A stretch of 32,175 nt of DNA from Treponema sp. (GCA_009777535.1 WRLP01000029.1:1-32175); one strand, 5' to 3'. Shown: positions 1 to 6,793, numbered from the stretch's first letter. Notes: generated by a model from the sequence alone, not told the origin. Numbers and translations: made by a program.

Positions 1-125
1 GGCTTGCAGAACGCAGGAATAAAATGCATACTGCATATATTAACAGGCGGAATTATTGGCAGTCGATGGCTGACAATTCCGAGCCACCTTATAAGCCTGC
101 CTGAAAAACGGCAAGTCCGGCTTAG
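1..125. other. Left-edge non-coding sequence, possible remnant of an upstream gene cassette
   Basis: I see no supportable gene here. An open frame on the minus strand across 40-222 runs through the structured repeat and has no ribosome site or recognisable protein character, so I do not call it. The stretch holds TTAACAGGCGG at 40-50, which resembles the left core of the repeat at 3448 (CCTAACAGG), and an imperfect inverted repeat around 51-82 (GGAATT...AATTCC). It could be the left part of the attC-like site that ends at 296, or the tail of an earlier cassette. Confidence 0.4.
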
Positions 126-126
126 G

Positions 127-296
127 CTCTACAGTCTGTTTACGCTTCGCCGATGAAGCGGCTTGGGCTAAGAAAAACCGCAGTCGGGCTTCGCCCTTTG
201 TGCGGTTTTGTCTCCGCCACATTTGGGGCAGGGGTCATTGCTATGCAATGCCCTATTACCTGCCCCAAACGTCGTCAATCTAGAACGTTATATGCC
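127..296 (+). repeat. attC-like structured repeat, copy 1
   Basis: Highly folded sequence. It contains AAAACCGCA (174-182) pairing with TGCGGTTTT (201-209) around an inner GGGC-TTC-GCCC hairpin. A second hairpin pairs TTTGGGGCAGG (222-232) with CCTGCCCCAAA (259-269) and nests CATTGC-TAT-GCAATG. It ends in GTTATATGCC (287-296), which resembles an integron R' core. Its right 34 bases (270-303) are nearly the same as those of copy 2 (1805-1838), and its left part (135-208) matches copy 3 (3458-3525). The left boundary is uncertain, about 127 or about 38. No integrase gene is in the window, so the attC identity is inference from core-site symmetry. Confidence 0.5.
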
Positions 297-334
297 ATAA
301 AATCAGAAATATTGTTATTTTAAGGAAAAATAAC

Positions 335-363
335 TTGAAAAATGATTAAAAAAATGATATAAA
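335..363 (+). promoter_or_regulatory. Promoter of the first lipoprotein gene
   Basis: TTGAAA (335-340), a 17-base spacer and TATAAA (358-363) give a near-consensus sigma-70 promoter. The start would fall near 370, with AAAGGAG about 6 bases before the ATG at 397. It lies inside the putative cassette, so the gene need not depend on an external integron promoter. Confidence 0.55.
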
Positions 364-396
364 AAAAATAATGGTTACCAAAAAAAGGAGAAAATA

Positions 397-1701
397 ATGG
401 CAAATTTTAAATTATGGCTGGTAATGATACTGGCATTCGGATTCATTGTTAATGGTTGTGATAATGGTAGTGGAAATAATACGCATAATCATTCGTTTGG
501 AACATTATGGAAAACAGACAAAGATGAGCATTGGCATGAATGTACTTGTGGTGATAAAAACGACATTGGATCCCATACCTTAATAGACTTATTAACTACT
601 GCAGCTACCGAATCAAGTGACGGCTTCAAAATATTGGAATGTGCTGTATGTAAATATCTCGAATCCCAGACTATACCTGCAACAAATGCTAGCCACAGCC
701 ATGATTACAGCACATCATGGAAAATAAGCGTAGACAAGCATTGGCACGAATGTAGTTGTGGCGATCAAAGTGCTGTTGCTGACCATAATTTTAGTAATGA
801 TATATGTATCATTTGCGGCTATATAAAAGCATCAGGAGGTGATGTAAATGTCCCTAAAACTCTTATTTTTTACGGCATTAGCTCGAATTTAATGGGTGAA
901 CATGAAAACGATTCTAACGGATTTATATTCATATATCCTGCCGGAACACCATGGGCTACTGTAGAGACCGAAATAATAACTGTAAAGGCTGGCTCTACAT
1001 CTATAACAAATGCGGTAGCTGGTAATACTTTTAGAAAAATGGAAAGGCCTGTTCAGAATGGAATGCTTTATACAGCAACAGCTCCTTTATATACAGCGTC
1101 TAGTTTAATTTCTGGGGGACAAACGTTATGGACAGGGTCAGGATCATTTGATATTTACTCAGCCGGTTCTGATGAGGATTATAATTATATTTATCAAATG
1201 GCTGGTATATCAATTGAATTCGCAATAACAAATATTCCGGCAGCAGGTGCGTTACTAGTGCATAAAGAAGCAGTTCCCGCTATTCCTGCTATCCGTGGTA
1301 CGATTAGCCTTACCAATATACCCACCGATACCGATGTAACAGGAGTATTTGTTATCGTTGACGCTTCCACAGTCCAGGTATTCATATATCCAGATACAGA
1401 TATTTGGCATAACGGTACAAATATTGCTAATGGGGTAGATTTTCGTAAAGTGCCCCCGGACAACCTCTCCTGGAAAATTCCTCTTCAGGAACTTGTCTGG
1501 TATACAGGTAAAGAAAGAGAAGATTTTTTCCCGGCATGGTTAAGATTCACTTTGTATGTCGAATACAATAACAATCACATGGACAGTAGAAGCTATTCGG
1601 TTTGGTATCCAAGTGCTAATACGCCAAGGCATATCACCAGTCTAGAAAATGCCCAAGCGATTGATCTAGGCACGGTGGATCTTACAAAACAGTCGCCATA
1701 A
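397..1701 (+). CDS. Lipoprotein with two HWHEC/CxxC repeat modules
   Basis: 434 residues. The N-terminus is a short hydrophobic signal peptide with a lipobox ending VNGC, so Cys21 should be lipidated and the protein exported to an outer or periplasmic leaflet. Two related modules follow, at about residues 30-63 and 100-133. Each has the pattern W..(x)D.HWHEC.CG....H, and each is followed by a close cysteine pair (ECAVC at 81-85, CIIC at 137-140). This suggests two small metal-binding, zinc-ribbon-like units. The remaining 290 residues look like beta-rich extracellular sequence that I cannot assign. Start choice is supported by AAAGGAG upstream. The gene sits alone between attC-like copies 1 and 2. 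Function unknown; surface exposure and metal binding are inferences from composition. Confidence 0.75.
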   Translation: MANFKLWLVMILAFGFIVNGCDNGSGNNTHNHSFGTLWKTDKDEHWHECTCGDKNDIGSHTLIDLLTTAATESSDGFKILECAVCKYLESQTIPATNASHSHDYSTSWKISVDKHWHECSCGDQSAVADHNFSNDICIICGYIKASGGDVNVPKTLIFYGISSNLMGEHENDSNGFIFIYPAGTPWATVETEIITVKAGSTSITNAVAGNTFRKMERPVQNGMLYTATAPLYTASSLISGGQTLWTGSGSFDIYSAGSDEDYNYIYQMAGISIEFAITNIPAAGALLVHKEAVPAIPAIRGTISLTNIPTDTDVTGVFVIVDASTVQVFIYPDTDIWHNGTNIANGVDFRKVPPDNLSWKIPLQELVWYTGKEREDFFPAWLRFTLYVEYNNNHMDSRSYSVWYPSANTPRHITSLENAQAIDLGTVDLTKQSP

Positions 1702-1710
1702 ATATATGCA

Positions 1711-1740
1711 GTTTCATTATATTGTAATGAAACAGATTTT
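1711..1740 (+). terminator. Hairpin after the first lipoprotein gene
   Basis: GTTTCATTA (1711-1719), loop TATTG and TAATGAAAC (1725-1733) make a perfect 9-base stem 9 bases after the stop codon, followed by AGATTTT. The T-run is short and the stem AT-rich, so this is a weak intrinsic terminator or an mRNA-stabilising hairpin. Confidence 0.45.
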
Positions 1741-1742
1741 AC

Positions 1743-1831
1743 GGCATATAACAAACGGTTTACGCTACGCCGCCTATTCAGCCTTCAACCAGACGAAGCT
1801 GGAACGTCGCCAACCTAGAACGTTATGTGAC
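1743..1831 (+). repeat. attC-like structured repeat, copy 2
   Basis: Begins with GGCATATAAC (1743-1752) and ends with GTTATGTGAC (1822-1831), which resemble the R'' and R' cores of integron attC sites. The first 10 bases are the exact reverse complement of GTTATATGCC at 287-296. That is the relation expected between a cassette's own 3' R'' core and its 5' end after excision. Inside are GGTTTACGC near the left and GTCGCCAACC near the right, which pair imperfectly, plus a small CCAG-ACGAAG-CTGG hairpin. Length of about 89 bases is within the attC range. No integrase is visible, so this is a well-motivated inference. Confidence 0.55.
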
Positions 1832-1851
1832 ATAAAATATGAAATTATTGA

Positions 1852-2202
1852 TTAAATAGTAATTTTATTATTCTTAATTTTTTTAAGATAATCGTTTTGA
1901 ATGTTATTTAAGGCATCTCCAAATATCTGATAAATATCGGCTGTATATTTTTCTAATATATTAACAGCATTGTCAGGAATAATAGTTTCAGGTTTTAACA
2001 ATTCATAGACGTTAATATTTAAAGCATCTGCAATTTTTACTAAGGTAGTTGGAGAGAGCCATTTTTTACCATTTTCAATGTCGCTAAGGAAAGGTATGGA
2101 TATATCTACTTTTTCTGCAAAATCAGCCTGCGATAATTTACGATAACCCCTAAATCTCCTGATATTTTGGCTTAGAATGGCCCTCAAATCCTTTTCTGTC
2201 AT
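1852..2202 (-). CDS. XRE-family helix-turn-helix regulator
   Basis: 116 residues. The N-terminal two thirds is a classic Cro/C1 HTH: residues about 10-70 contain LSQADFAEKVDISIPFLSDI and the following ENGKKW...L.KIADALN. The remaining 45 residues are charged, probably helical, and may dimerise. A GTGAGG ribosome site lies 7 bases before the ATG. The gene is opposite in orientation to both flanking lipoprotein genes. It sits directly after attC-like copy 2, as minus-oriented genes sometimes do in chromosomal integron cassettes. Its target is unknown; the divergent lipoprotein gene at 2339 is the obvious candidate because the two share a 136-base intergenic region. Confidence 0.85.
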   Translation of the reverse strand: MTEKDLRAILSQNIRRFRGYRKLSQADFAEKVDISIPFLSDIENGKKWLSPTTLVKIADALNINVYELLKPETIIPDNAVNILEKYTADIYQIFGDALNNIQNDYLKKIKNNKITI

Positions 2203-2238
2203 ATATTAACCTCACAGATAATTTATTATGCTATTGGA

Positions 2239-2265
2239 TTGACAGGTGTAGAATAATCTTATAAA
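2239..2265 (+). promoter_or_regulatory. Possible promoter of the second lipoprotein gene
   Basis: TTGACA (2239-2244) and TATAAA (2260-2265) are separated by only 15 bases, short for sigma-70. Both boxes are good and lie in the divergent region between the XRE gene and the lipoprotein gene. The short spacer could mark a promoter that needs an activator. Confidence 0.35.
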
Positions 2266-2338
2266 TTAAGGACATTAGCCAATAGAAATATAAGAATTTG
2301 GCTAAAATCTTGGAATTTGCATGTTTAAGGAAAAATCA

Positions 2339-3394
2339 ATGGCAAACAAAAAAATGTTCTGGTTGGGAATACTGGCAATGGTGCTGGTATTCGGAATGAC
2401 GGCTGTTGGGTGTGATAATGGCTCAACGGATAGCAATGACAAAGGTAATTTGTTCACCCTTTCTATTGCCGTAGCGGATGGATCTCAAGCAATGGGGTCT
2501 GTAGTAATTACAAGCGGCAGCCCCACTGGAAACGCTCAAGGGACCAGTGTTACTGTTACGGCTAATCCGTCTGCAAATTACCATTTCGTAAAGTGGTCAA
2601 ATAATATAGCCGGTATGGGTTCTGTTTCAACAATCGTTTCATACACATTCAACATTAGTACAAATACAGTGCTTTTTGCCGTTTTTGCTCCTGACAATGG
2701 AACTGATGGAATTATTTCCCCAGAAGGAACGTGGGACACAGACATAGGAACAGGAATCGTTGAAGCAATTTTCTCAGGAGGTCAAACATGGACTTTTACT
2801 TTAGGTACAGATTATAGCGACAGTGGGACGTATACGCTTACAGGAAATTACGGGGAAATTTTCAGCACCACCTATGGGGAAAACATAGGAATGTTCGCCC
2901 TTACATCCGATTCAACGATGACTATGTATTTAGTTTCGCCTAATCCGGTTACTGGAACGTTTTATGGAACTAAACGGTTAGGTAACGACCCTCCCACAAC
3001 CAATGGAAAACTGACCATTACTGGTCTTAGCAATTACAATGATAATTACGCTTTTGCCCATACGACATGGGAGTTTTTTGAAAAAGGAGTTATTATGCTC
3101 TTTGGTGGAATAGCAACCAGTTCCACGACCGTAGAAGCGGTAAAAATCACAGCTGGCGAAGTGGTAATGCCAATTTACTCTACACCTGACTTTCAATCAG
3201 TAACTGAATTTAGCGGAAACATTACACTCGATATGGATATAGTAATCATGAGCAGTAATGTTATACCAGCAACATGGACTAATCACCCTGATAATTGGGT
3301 TGCCAATGATGAAGTTTCTATAACCTTTACTGACGGCATTGCAACTTTAGATGGCGGTGATCCTAACATTATTGATTGGGATGGTGACGATTAA
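2339..3394 (+). CDS. Lipoprotein with an InlB B-repeat-like domain
   Basis: About 351 residues from the ATG at 2339. I prefer this start over the in-frame ATG at 2321, because AAGGA lies about 7 bases before 2339 and the MANKKMFWLG leader is a normal lipoprotein signal with lipobox AVGC (Cys25). Residues about 39-115 resemble the divergent InlB B-repeat (List_Bact_rpt / Flg_new family): G.V......G...G..V.VTA.P...Y.FVKWS......S...YTF......LFAVFA. The C-terminal 230 residues are beta-rich and rich in Thr/Ser/Gly, with two WTF/ TGTFYGTK-like strands typical of lipocalin-like treponemal lipoproteins, but I cannot name the fold. Probably surface or periplasmic; function unknown. Confidence 0.8.
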   Translation: MANKKMFWLGILAMVLVFGMTAVGCDNGSTDSNDKGNLFTLSIAVADGSQAMGSVVITSGSPTGNAQGTSVTVTANPSANYHFVKWSNNIAGMGSVSTIVSYTFNISTNTVLFAVFAPDNGTDGIISPEGTWDTDIGTGIVEAIFSGGQTWTFTLGTDYSDSGTYTLTGNYGEIFSTTYGENIGMFALTSDSTMTMYLVSPNPVTGTFYGTKRLGNDPPTTNGKLTITGLSNYNDNYAFAHTTWEFFEKGVIMLFGGIATSSTTVEAVKITAGEVVMPIYSTPDFQSVTEFSGNITLDMDIVIMSSNVIPATWTNHPDNWVANDEVSITFTDGIATLDGGDPNIIDWDGDD

Positions 3395-3447
3395 ATAAAG
3401 GACGCCACCATGTCCTTGGCGTGATGCTTTGTAACATATTTTACATC

Positions 3448-3541
3448 GCCTAACAGGTCTGTTTACGTATCGCCGTTGAAGCGCCTCGGATTCCGGAAAA
3501 CACCAGTCGGGTTGCGCCTTTTGTATGGTTGGTGGTTAATT
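3448..3541 (+). repeat. attC-like structured repeat, copy 3 (possibly degenerate right end)
   Basis: Starts with GCCTAAC (3448-3454), a perfect match to the RYYYAAC core of integron attC R'' sites. It shares CTGTTTACG..TCGCCG.TGAAGCG and AGTCGGG.T.CGCC with copy 1. The right end reaches GTTAATT at 3535-3541, one mismatch from GTTRRRY, and this supplies the TTA (stop codon, minus strand) of the DJ-1-family gene. It marks the right edge of the accessory lipoprotein region. Confidence 0.45.
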
Positions 3542-4132
3542 ATTCTTTTCGGGTACTACCAGAACCGAAGCGGCTGTTTTTTTTGCGGCGGCTTCGTCGA
3601 GTAAATTTGCAATAATGGCAATGGCAAACTCGCCGGCTGTTCCCGCGCCCCGGCTGGTAATAATATTGCCGTCAATCACCACACGATCAGTTGAGTGTCT
3701 GCCGTTTTTCACTTTTTCTTCCAGCCCCGGATAACAGGTAAAGTTTTTTCCAGAAAGAATGCCAAGCGGCGCAAGAACAACCGCCGGCGAAGCGCAGATG
3801 GCGCAGATAAATTTCCCCGCCGCGGCCATTTCTTTAAGAAAGGCGCCGATCTCTTCGCAGGCGGCCAGGTTTGCCGCACCTGGCATTCCGCCGGGAACTA
3901 TTGCAGCGTCCCAGCAATCGGCTTTCAGTTTGCCCTGTTTAACAAGCTCTGCCAGAGCGACATCAGTGCAGACAGTAATGCCCCGCGCGCCCTTCACGCA
4001 AACCTGGCCGCCTTCCAGGCCGGCCGCGGCGATGGTTACTTCCACGCCTGCCCTGCGAAGATAGTCAATGGGCGTAACCGCCTCCACCTCTTCAAAACCC
4101 CCGGCCAGAAAAATAATTGCTTTTTTTAACAT
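3536..4132 (-). CDS. DJ-1/PfpI family protein
   Basis: 198 residues. The family covers ThiJ/PfpI proteins, including YajL/DJ-1 glyoxalase-deglycase-like stress proteins. Seen: flavodoxin-like start KKAIIFLAGGFEEVEAV with the conserved Glu17, and the nucleophile elbow FICAICASP with Cys113, matching DJ-1 Glu18/Cys106. The C-terminal part (ITSRGAGTAGEFAIAI) is the usual DJ-1 helix-strand. The start at 4132 is preferred over an ATG at 4165 because AGAAGG lies 6 bases upstream of 4132 and the domain begins immediately. The likely role is protection against carbonyl or oxidative stress; the exact substrate cannot be read from sequence. It lies downstream of and on the same strand as the GNAT gene (23 bases apart). 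Confidence 0.9.
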   Translation of the reverse strand: MLKKAIIFLAGGFEEVEAVTPIDYLRRAGVEVTIAAAGLEGGQVCVKGARGITVCTDVALAELVKQGKLKADCWDAAIVPGGMPGAANLAACEEIGAFLKEMAAAGKFICAICASPAVVLAPLGILSGKNFTCYPGLEEKVKNGRHSTDRVVIDGNIITSRGAGTAGEFAIAIIANLLDEAAAKKTAASVLVVPEKNN

Positions 4133-4154
4133 GGTGCCTTCTTGTAACATGGGA

Positions 4155-4718
4155 CTAGTCTTCATAGATATCTTTTCTCATACTAACTGTACTGCGGTTT
4201 TTATTGTATAGTTCGGTATTTGGGATGAATCCGTTTTTTTTATAGAAAGCAAGGATACCTTGGTCATGTTCAATGTCGGCGTCAACCGTTAGAAAGCGGG
4301 CTGCGCAATGGGTTTCGTTGCATGATAAAGCCAGATGTTTTGCACTGTCAATCATGTATGTACCGATACCTTTGTATTTTTCTGAAAAATGAATGTCAAC
4401 TGCCAGTTTCGCTATTTTCATGGAGGGAATGGTACGAAAGGGGTAATTGAGGCGGTGGAGTTCTTTTTCGGTAAATGACAGTTTTATTGCGTCCATGATG
4501 AGAGACATATAGGCAGTTATTTGATATGTTATCCGCTCAGTAAGCAACCATGTCAACGCGATATGGTCGCTCATGGATCGAAAGGCATCAATAGTCAAGT
4601 AATCATTATATTCTGGTATTCCACAATCAAAAGAGCCCAAAGACGCTGAATATGTCAATACCTGAAAATAAAAATATTCTGGTGCGTTACTTGGGACTAT
4701 ATTAATCCTACGGTTCAT
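4155..4718 (-). CDS. GNAT acetyltransferase of the TacT-like toxin type
   Basis: 187 residues. The N-terminal block SFDCGIPEYNDYL (29-41) corresponds to the FDCG..LN.WL motif of the GNAT toxins that acetylate aminoacyl-tRNA (TacT/AtaT/KacT group). Residues 103-120 hold KLAVD...SEKYKGIGT, the acetyl-CoA binding loop, and FYKKNGF at 158-164 includes Tyr159, the position of the catalytic Tyr in those toxins. The start codon overlaps the stop codon of a 51-codon upstream ORF (ATGA), the layout of a toxin-antitoxin pair. In known systems the partner is a DUF1778 ribbon-helix-helix protein; here it is not obviously so. An ordinary GNAT enzyme remains possible. Confidence 0.82.
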   Translation of the reverse strand: MNRRINIVPSNAPEYFYFQVLTYSASLGSFDCGIPEYNDYLTIDAFRSMSDHIALTWLLTERITYQITAYMSLIMDAIKLSFTEKELHRLNYPFRTIPSMKIAKLAVDIHFSEKYKGIGTYMIDSAKHLALSCNETHCAARFLTVDADIEHDQGILAFYKKNGFIPNTELYNKNRSTVSMRKDIYED

Positions 4719-4870
4719 TTCCGGAACATCTTGTTAAAGTACTCGGCATTCTGTTTATGACGCTCGTACACCGATGGTGGTATGGGCTTGCGGATATGTT
4801 CAATTACTTCGCGGGCAATTTTTTTGTTTTTTATTTCCGTGGGCTGTACTGGCTTGACTTTATTTGCCAC
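4715..4870 (-). CDS. 51-residue lysine-rich protein, candidate antitoxin
   Basis: Short ORF with a GTG start, too short for routine gene calls. AGAGGT lies 6 bases before the GTG (4877-4882) and a promoter TTGCAA-17-CATACT lies just upstream. The protein starts VANKVKPVQPTEIKNKK and ends YFNKMFRK. It is strongly basic, with a predicted helix IAREVIEHI followed by RKPIPPSVYERH. Its stop overlaps the GNAT start by ATGA, giving translational coupling. By position it would be the antitoxin of the GNAT protein. It is shorter than DUF1778 antitoxins (about 90 residues), and I do not recognise a ribbon-helix-helix pattern. The coding call rests on frame, ribosome site, promoter and coupling. Confidence 0.68.
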   Translation of the reverse strand: MANKVKPVQPTEIKNKKIAREVIEHIRKPIPPSVYERHKQNAEYFNKMFRK

Positions 4871-4888
4871 TTAATTACCTCTGCTATA

Positions 4889-4917
4889 AGTATGCTGGTT
4901 TTACGAATGATTTGCAA
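4889..4917 (-). promoter_or_regulatory. Promoter of the candidate toxin-antitoxin pair
   Basis: Read on the minus strand: TTGCAA (4917-4912), 17 bases, CATACT (4894-4889). Transcription would begin near 4882, at the ribosome site AGAGGT, leaving a leader of about 12 bases. The GNAT gene has no separate promoter that I can see. Confidence 0.45.
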
Positions 4918-4940
4918 GTATATAATGATTATCCAGTTTC

Positions 4941-5155
4941 CCCCTACGCCAGCGTTTCACTACTATGGCAATTTCAGAAATGTGTGCCCCTACGCAAGCG
5001 TTCCACTGCTGCGGCAATGCCAAAATGCATAAATAAATTTAACATGGGGTGTCCGGTGAACTGCGGGCCCTCGAACGAGGGACGCGAGTTCACCGGACGG
5101 GACCCCAGGAATATTTAAATATGCATTTTGGCCGCTGCCATAGTCGTGGAAAAGC
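4941..5155 (+). repeat. Intergenic palindromic element, copy R1
   Basis: Member of a family found five times in the window. The left end is doubled: CTACGCCAGCGTTTCACTAC (4944-4963) and a variant at 4990-5010. It then runs through CCAAAATGCATAAATAAATT and AACATGGGGTGTC (5041-5053) to a stem GTCCGGTGAACT (5051-5062) / AGTTCACCGGAC (5087-5098) with an inner CCCTCG/CGAGGG hairpin. After that come GACGGGACCCCAGGAATATT and GCATTTTGGC.GCTGCCATAG, the inverted copy of the left end. The frame is asymmetric, so orientation can be assigned (+). No coding potential. The 382 bases 4871-5252 hold only this element and the promoters beside it. Confidence 0.75.
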
Positions 5156-5252
5156 CCACTTGACAAAATTCAAAACTTGCGTCAATGTACGCTGGATTAT
5201 ACAGTTAAAGTGTGCGGCAGTAAAAAACGTCACTTAAAAGGGAGATAATAAA

Positions 5253-5648
5253 ATGGCGGCAACCAGCAAAAAGAAGAAAAAGAGCGTTCCGATTGATCAG
5301 GAATTTATCGAAAATATGGAAAAATCTCTTTTAAAATTAAAATCAGAAATCGTTGAAAATTTGATAGCCAGCAGCAATGATTTTAAGGAAATTGTGGAGG
5401 GAATGGACCCCAAAGACCTTGTTGATGTCGCTTCTGACGATATCGACCGTAAAATGATAGAAGCAATCGGTTCGCAGGAGCTGAAGCGGCTCAAATTGAT
5501 AGAATCCGCCCTTACAAGGATCAAGCAGGGCAAGTACGGTCTTTGCATTAAATGCTCTGTAAAGATACCATCGGACAGGCTGCAGGCTATTCCCTACGCA
5601 TTAATGTGCATCGAATGTAAAACCGAGGAGGAAAGGCGCAATCGCTAG
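5253..5648 (+). CDS. dksA: DksA/TraR-family zinc-finger transcription regulator
   Basis: 131 residues. A lysine-rich N-terminal tail is followed by a helical hairpin (about 15-92) and a C4 zinc finger with Cys98, Cys101, Cys119 and Cys122 (C..C...IP..RL.A.P.A..C..C), the diagnostic TraR/DksA C-terminus. The hairpin contains acidic residues near its tip (EGMDPKDLVDVASDD, about 49-63), as needed for reaching into the RNA polymerase secondary channel. Expected role: rRNA/stringent-type control with ppGpp. GGGAG lies about 8 bases before the ATG. A TTGACA (5160-5165) just after element R1 may be part of its promoter, but no good -10 box is at the right distance. It meets the lipid kinase gene tail to tail, the two stop codons sharing the palindrome CTAG at 5645-5648. 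Confidence 0.88.
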   Translation: MAATSKKKKKSVPIDQEFIENMEKSLLKLKSEIVENLIASSNDFKEIVEGMDPKDLVDVASDDIDRKMIEAIGSQELKRLKLIESALTRIKQGKYGLCIKCSVKIPSDRLQAIPYALMCIECKTEEERRNR

Positions 5649-6715
5649 GATGCGCACAAAAGCGGAATTACGGGCGCTGTAAGCTCTATTGCCGCCGGGA
5701 AATCCTCAGGCTGCAGGAGCATGGTTTCGCCGTCCATCTGGACGAGAATTGGGCTGCTCCCCGAAAATTCAACCCTGTGGGCATTTAAAAACATTGCATC
5801 CTTATGGCTTGTATGCATGCCTGATACAACGAGTTTTTTTATTGCAATCTTGCCAAACAGGGATGTTTGCTTTATAGCGCAGACATTATGTTCATCGGGA
5901 AGTATCTTTTTACCGGCGCCGTATGTCCGCATGCCGGAAACTCCCATTGCCAGGAGCAGCAATTTTTCCCTGAAAGAACGGATTTCCCTGTTTTGCTGGT
6001 CAAGTAGGCGGACATCAATATAATCAACCTTGTAAACCCTGTCATAGAAAATGGCGGCAATGTCTACCCAAAGTTTGTAGGAATTTCCCGGGAATTTTCC
6101 CTTCATTATGTTGGCCATGTGGGTTACATAGGCGTCGAGCCCTACAGACAGTATGTTGAAAGCCAGGCCGCTTCCTTTTTTACAGGCCGCACCGCCGGGG
6201 GCAGTAACAAGGCGCAGTGCGGGCGCAAACTTTACATGGGCGGGGTTTATCAACAAGTCGAGGGCGCCTGCCAGATGAATGCTGTCGGCGCTGTCGTTAC
6301 CGGTTCCCATGGGAAGCCGCAATACGGCAAAATTGGAACGTATGTGGGCAGGCGCATTATACATGCCGGATAATACTTCAAGGCTTGTCCCGTCGCCGCC
6401 CGCGGTAATGATAAGGTAGAAAGGAGCGGGGTCTTTTTCAGCCTCCTTTATAAGGGACAGGGTAATTTTTTCCGCCGAGCCCTTTCCATCTGTAAGAATT
6501 AAGTCGCTTCCGCCGTAAATTTTTCGCAGCGGATTTAGGGCGGCCTTTTGTCTGTATTCATGCAGGGTTTTTAGATGCTCATTCCATCTGGAATGGATTG
6601 TAAATCCGCCAGCTTTCGGATTGGCAATTACGACCGGGCGCAGGGAACGCCCCGGCGACACAAGGGAATGGGCGCAAATTTCTGCCAGAGATTGGGAAAA
6701 GAACTCCAAATCCAT
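5645..6715 (-). CDS. Diacylglycerol-kinase-family lipid kinase
   Basis: 356 residues. The DAGK catalytic domain begins VVIANPKAGG (28-37). The nucleotide-binding GGDGT is at 106-110, and LPMGTGNDSAD at 134-144 is the second conserved block. The C-terminal beta-sandwich half (about 150-340) matches the YegS/DgkB/sphingosine kinase fold, including FNILSVGLDAYV (the conserved G.G.DA.V motif). It phosphorylates a lipid such as diacylglycerol at the membrane; the exact lipid cannot be decided. No Shine-Dalgarno is evident before the ATG. The preceding 274 bases (6716-6989) contain the operators and promoter of the divergent bdhA operon. Confidence 0.85.
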   Translation of the reverse strand: MDLEFFSQSLAEICAHSLVSPGRSLRPVVIANPKAGGFTIHSRWNEHLKTLHEYRQKAALNPLRKIYGGSDLILTDGKGSAEKITLSLIKEAEKDPAPFYLIITAGGDGTSLEVLSGMYNAPAHIRSNFAVLRLPMGTGNDSADSIHLAGALDLLINPAHVKFAPALRLVTAPGGAACKKGSGLAFNILSVGLDAYVTHMANIMKGKFPGNSYKLWVDIAAIFYDRVYKVDYIDVRLLDQQNREIRSFREKLLLLAMGVSGMRTYGAGKKILPDEHNVCAIKQTSLFGKIAIKKLVVSGMHTSHKDAMFLNAHRVEFSGSSPILVQMDGETMLLQPEDFPAAIELTAPVIPLLCAS

Positions 6716-6793
6716 AATTAATTGTTTGCATGGATTATCTGCCAGGTCAAGAGCGAATTTTAGCCTTTTGCCGTATATTTGAGCAAAAATATA

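Noticed and set aside
40-222. 60-codon open frame on the minus strand
   Set aside because: It runs through the hairpins of the attC-like repeat, has no ribosome site and a composition typical of translated repeats.
1194-1463. 89-codon minus-strand frame inside the first lipoprotein gene
   Set aside because: Antisense to a convincing lipoprotein gene, with no start signal.
5160-5188. TTGACA as a full dksA promoter
   Set aside because: The -35 box is perfect but at 16-18 bases only CAATGT-like sequence is found; TATACA at 5198 is too far, so I did not list it as a promoter.
4757-5237. Three overlapping plus-strand frames of 62-91 codons
   Set aside because: They lie across the candidate antitoxin gene on the other strand and the palindromic element R1; their translations are repeat sequence.
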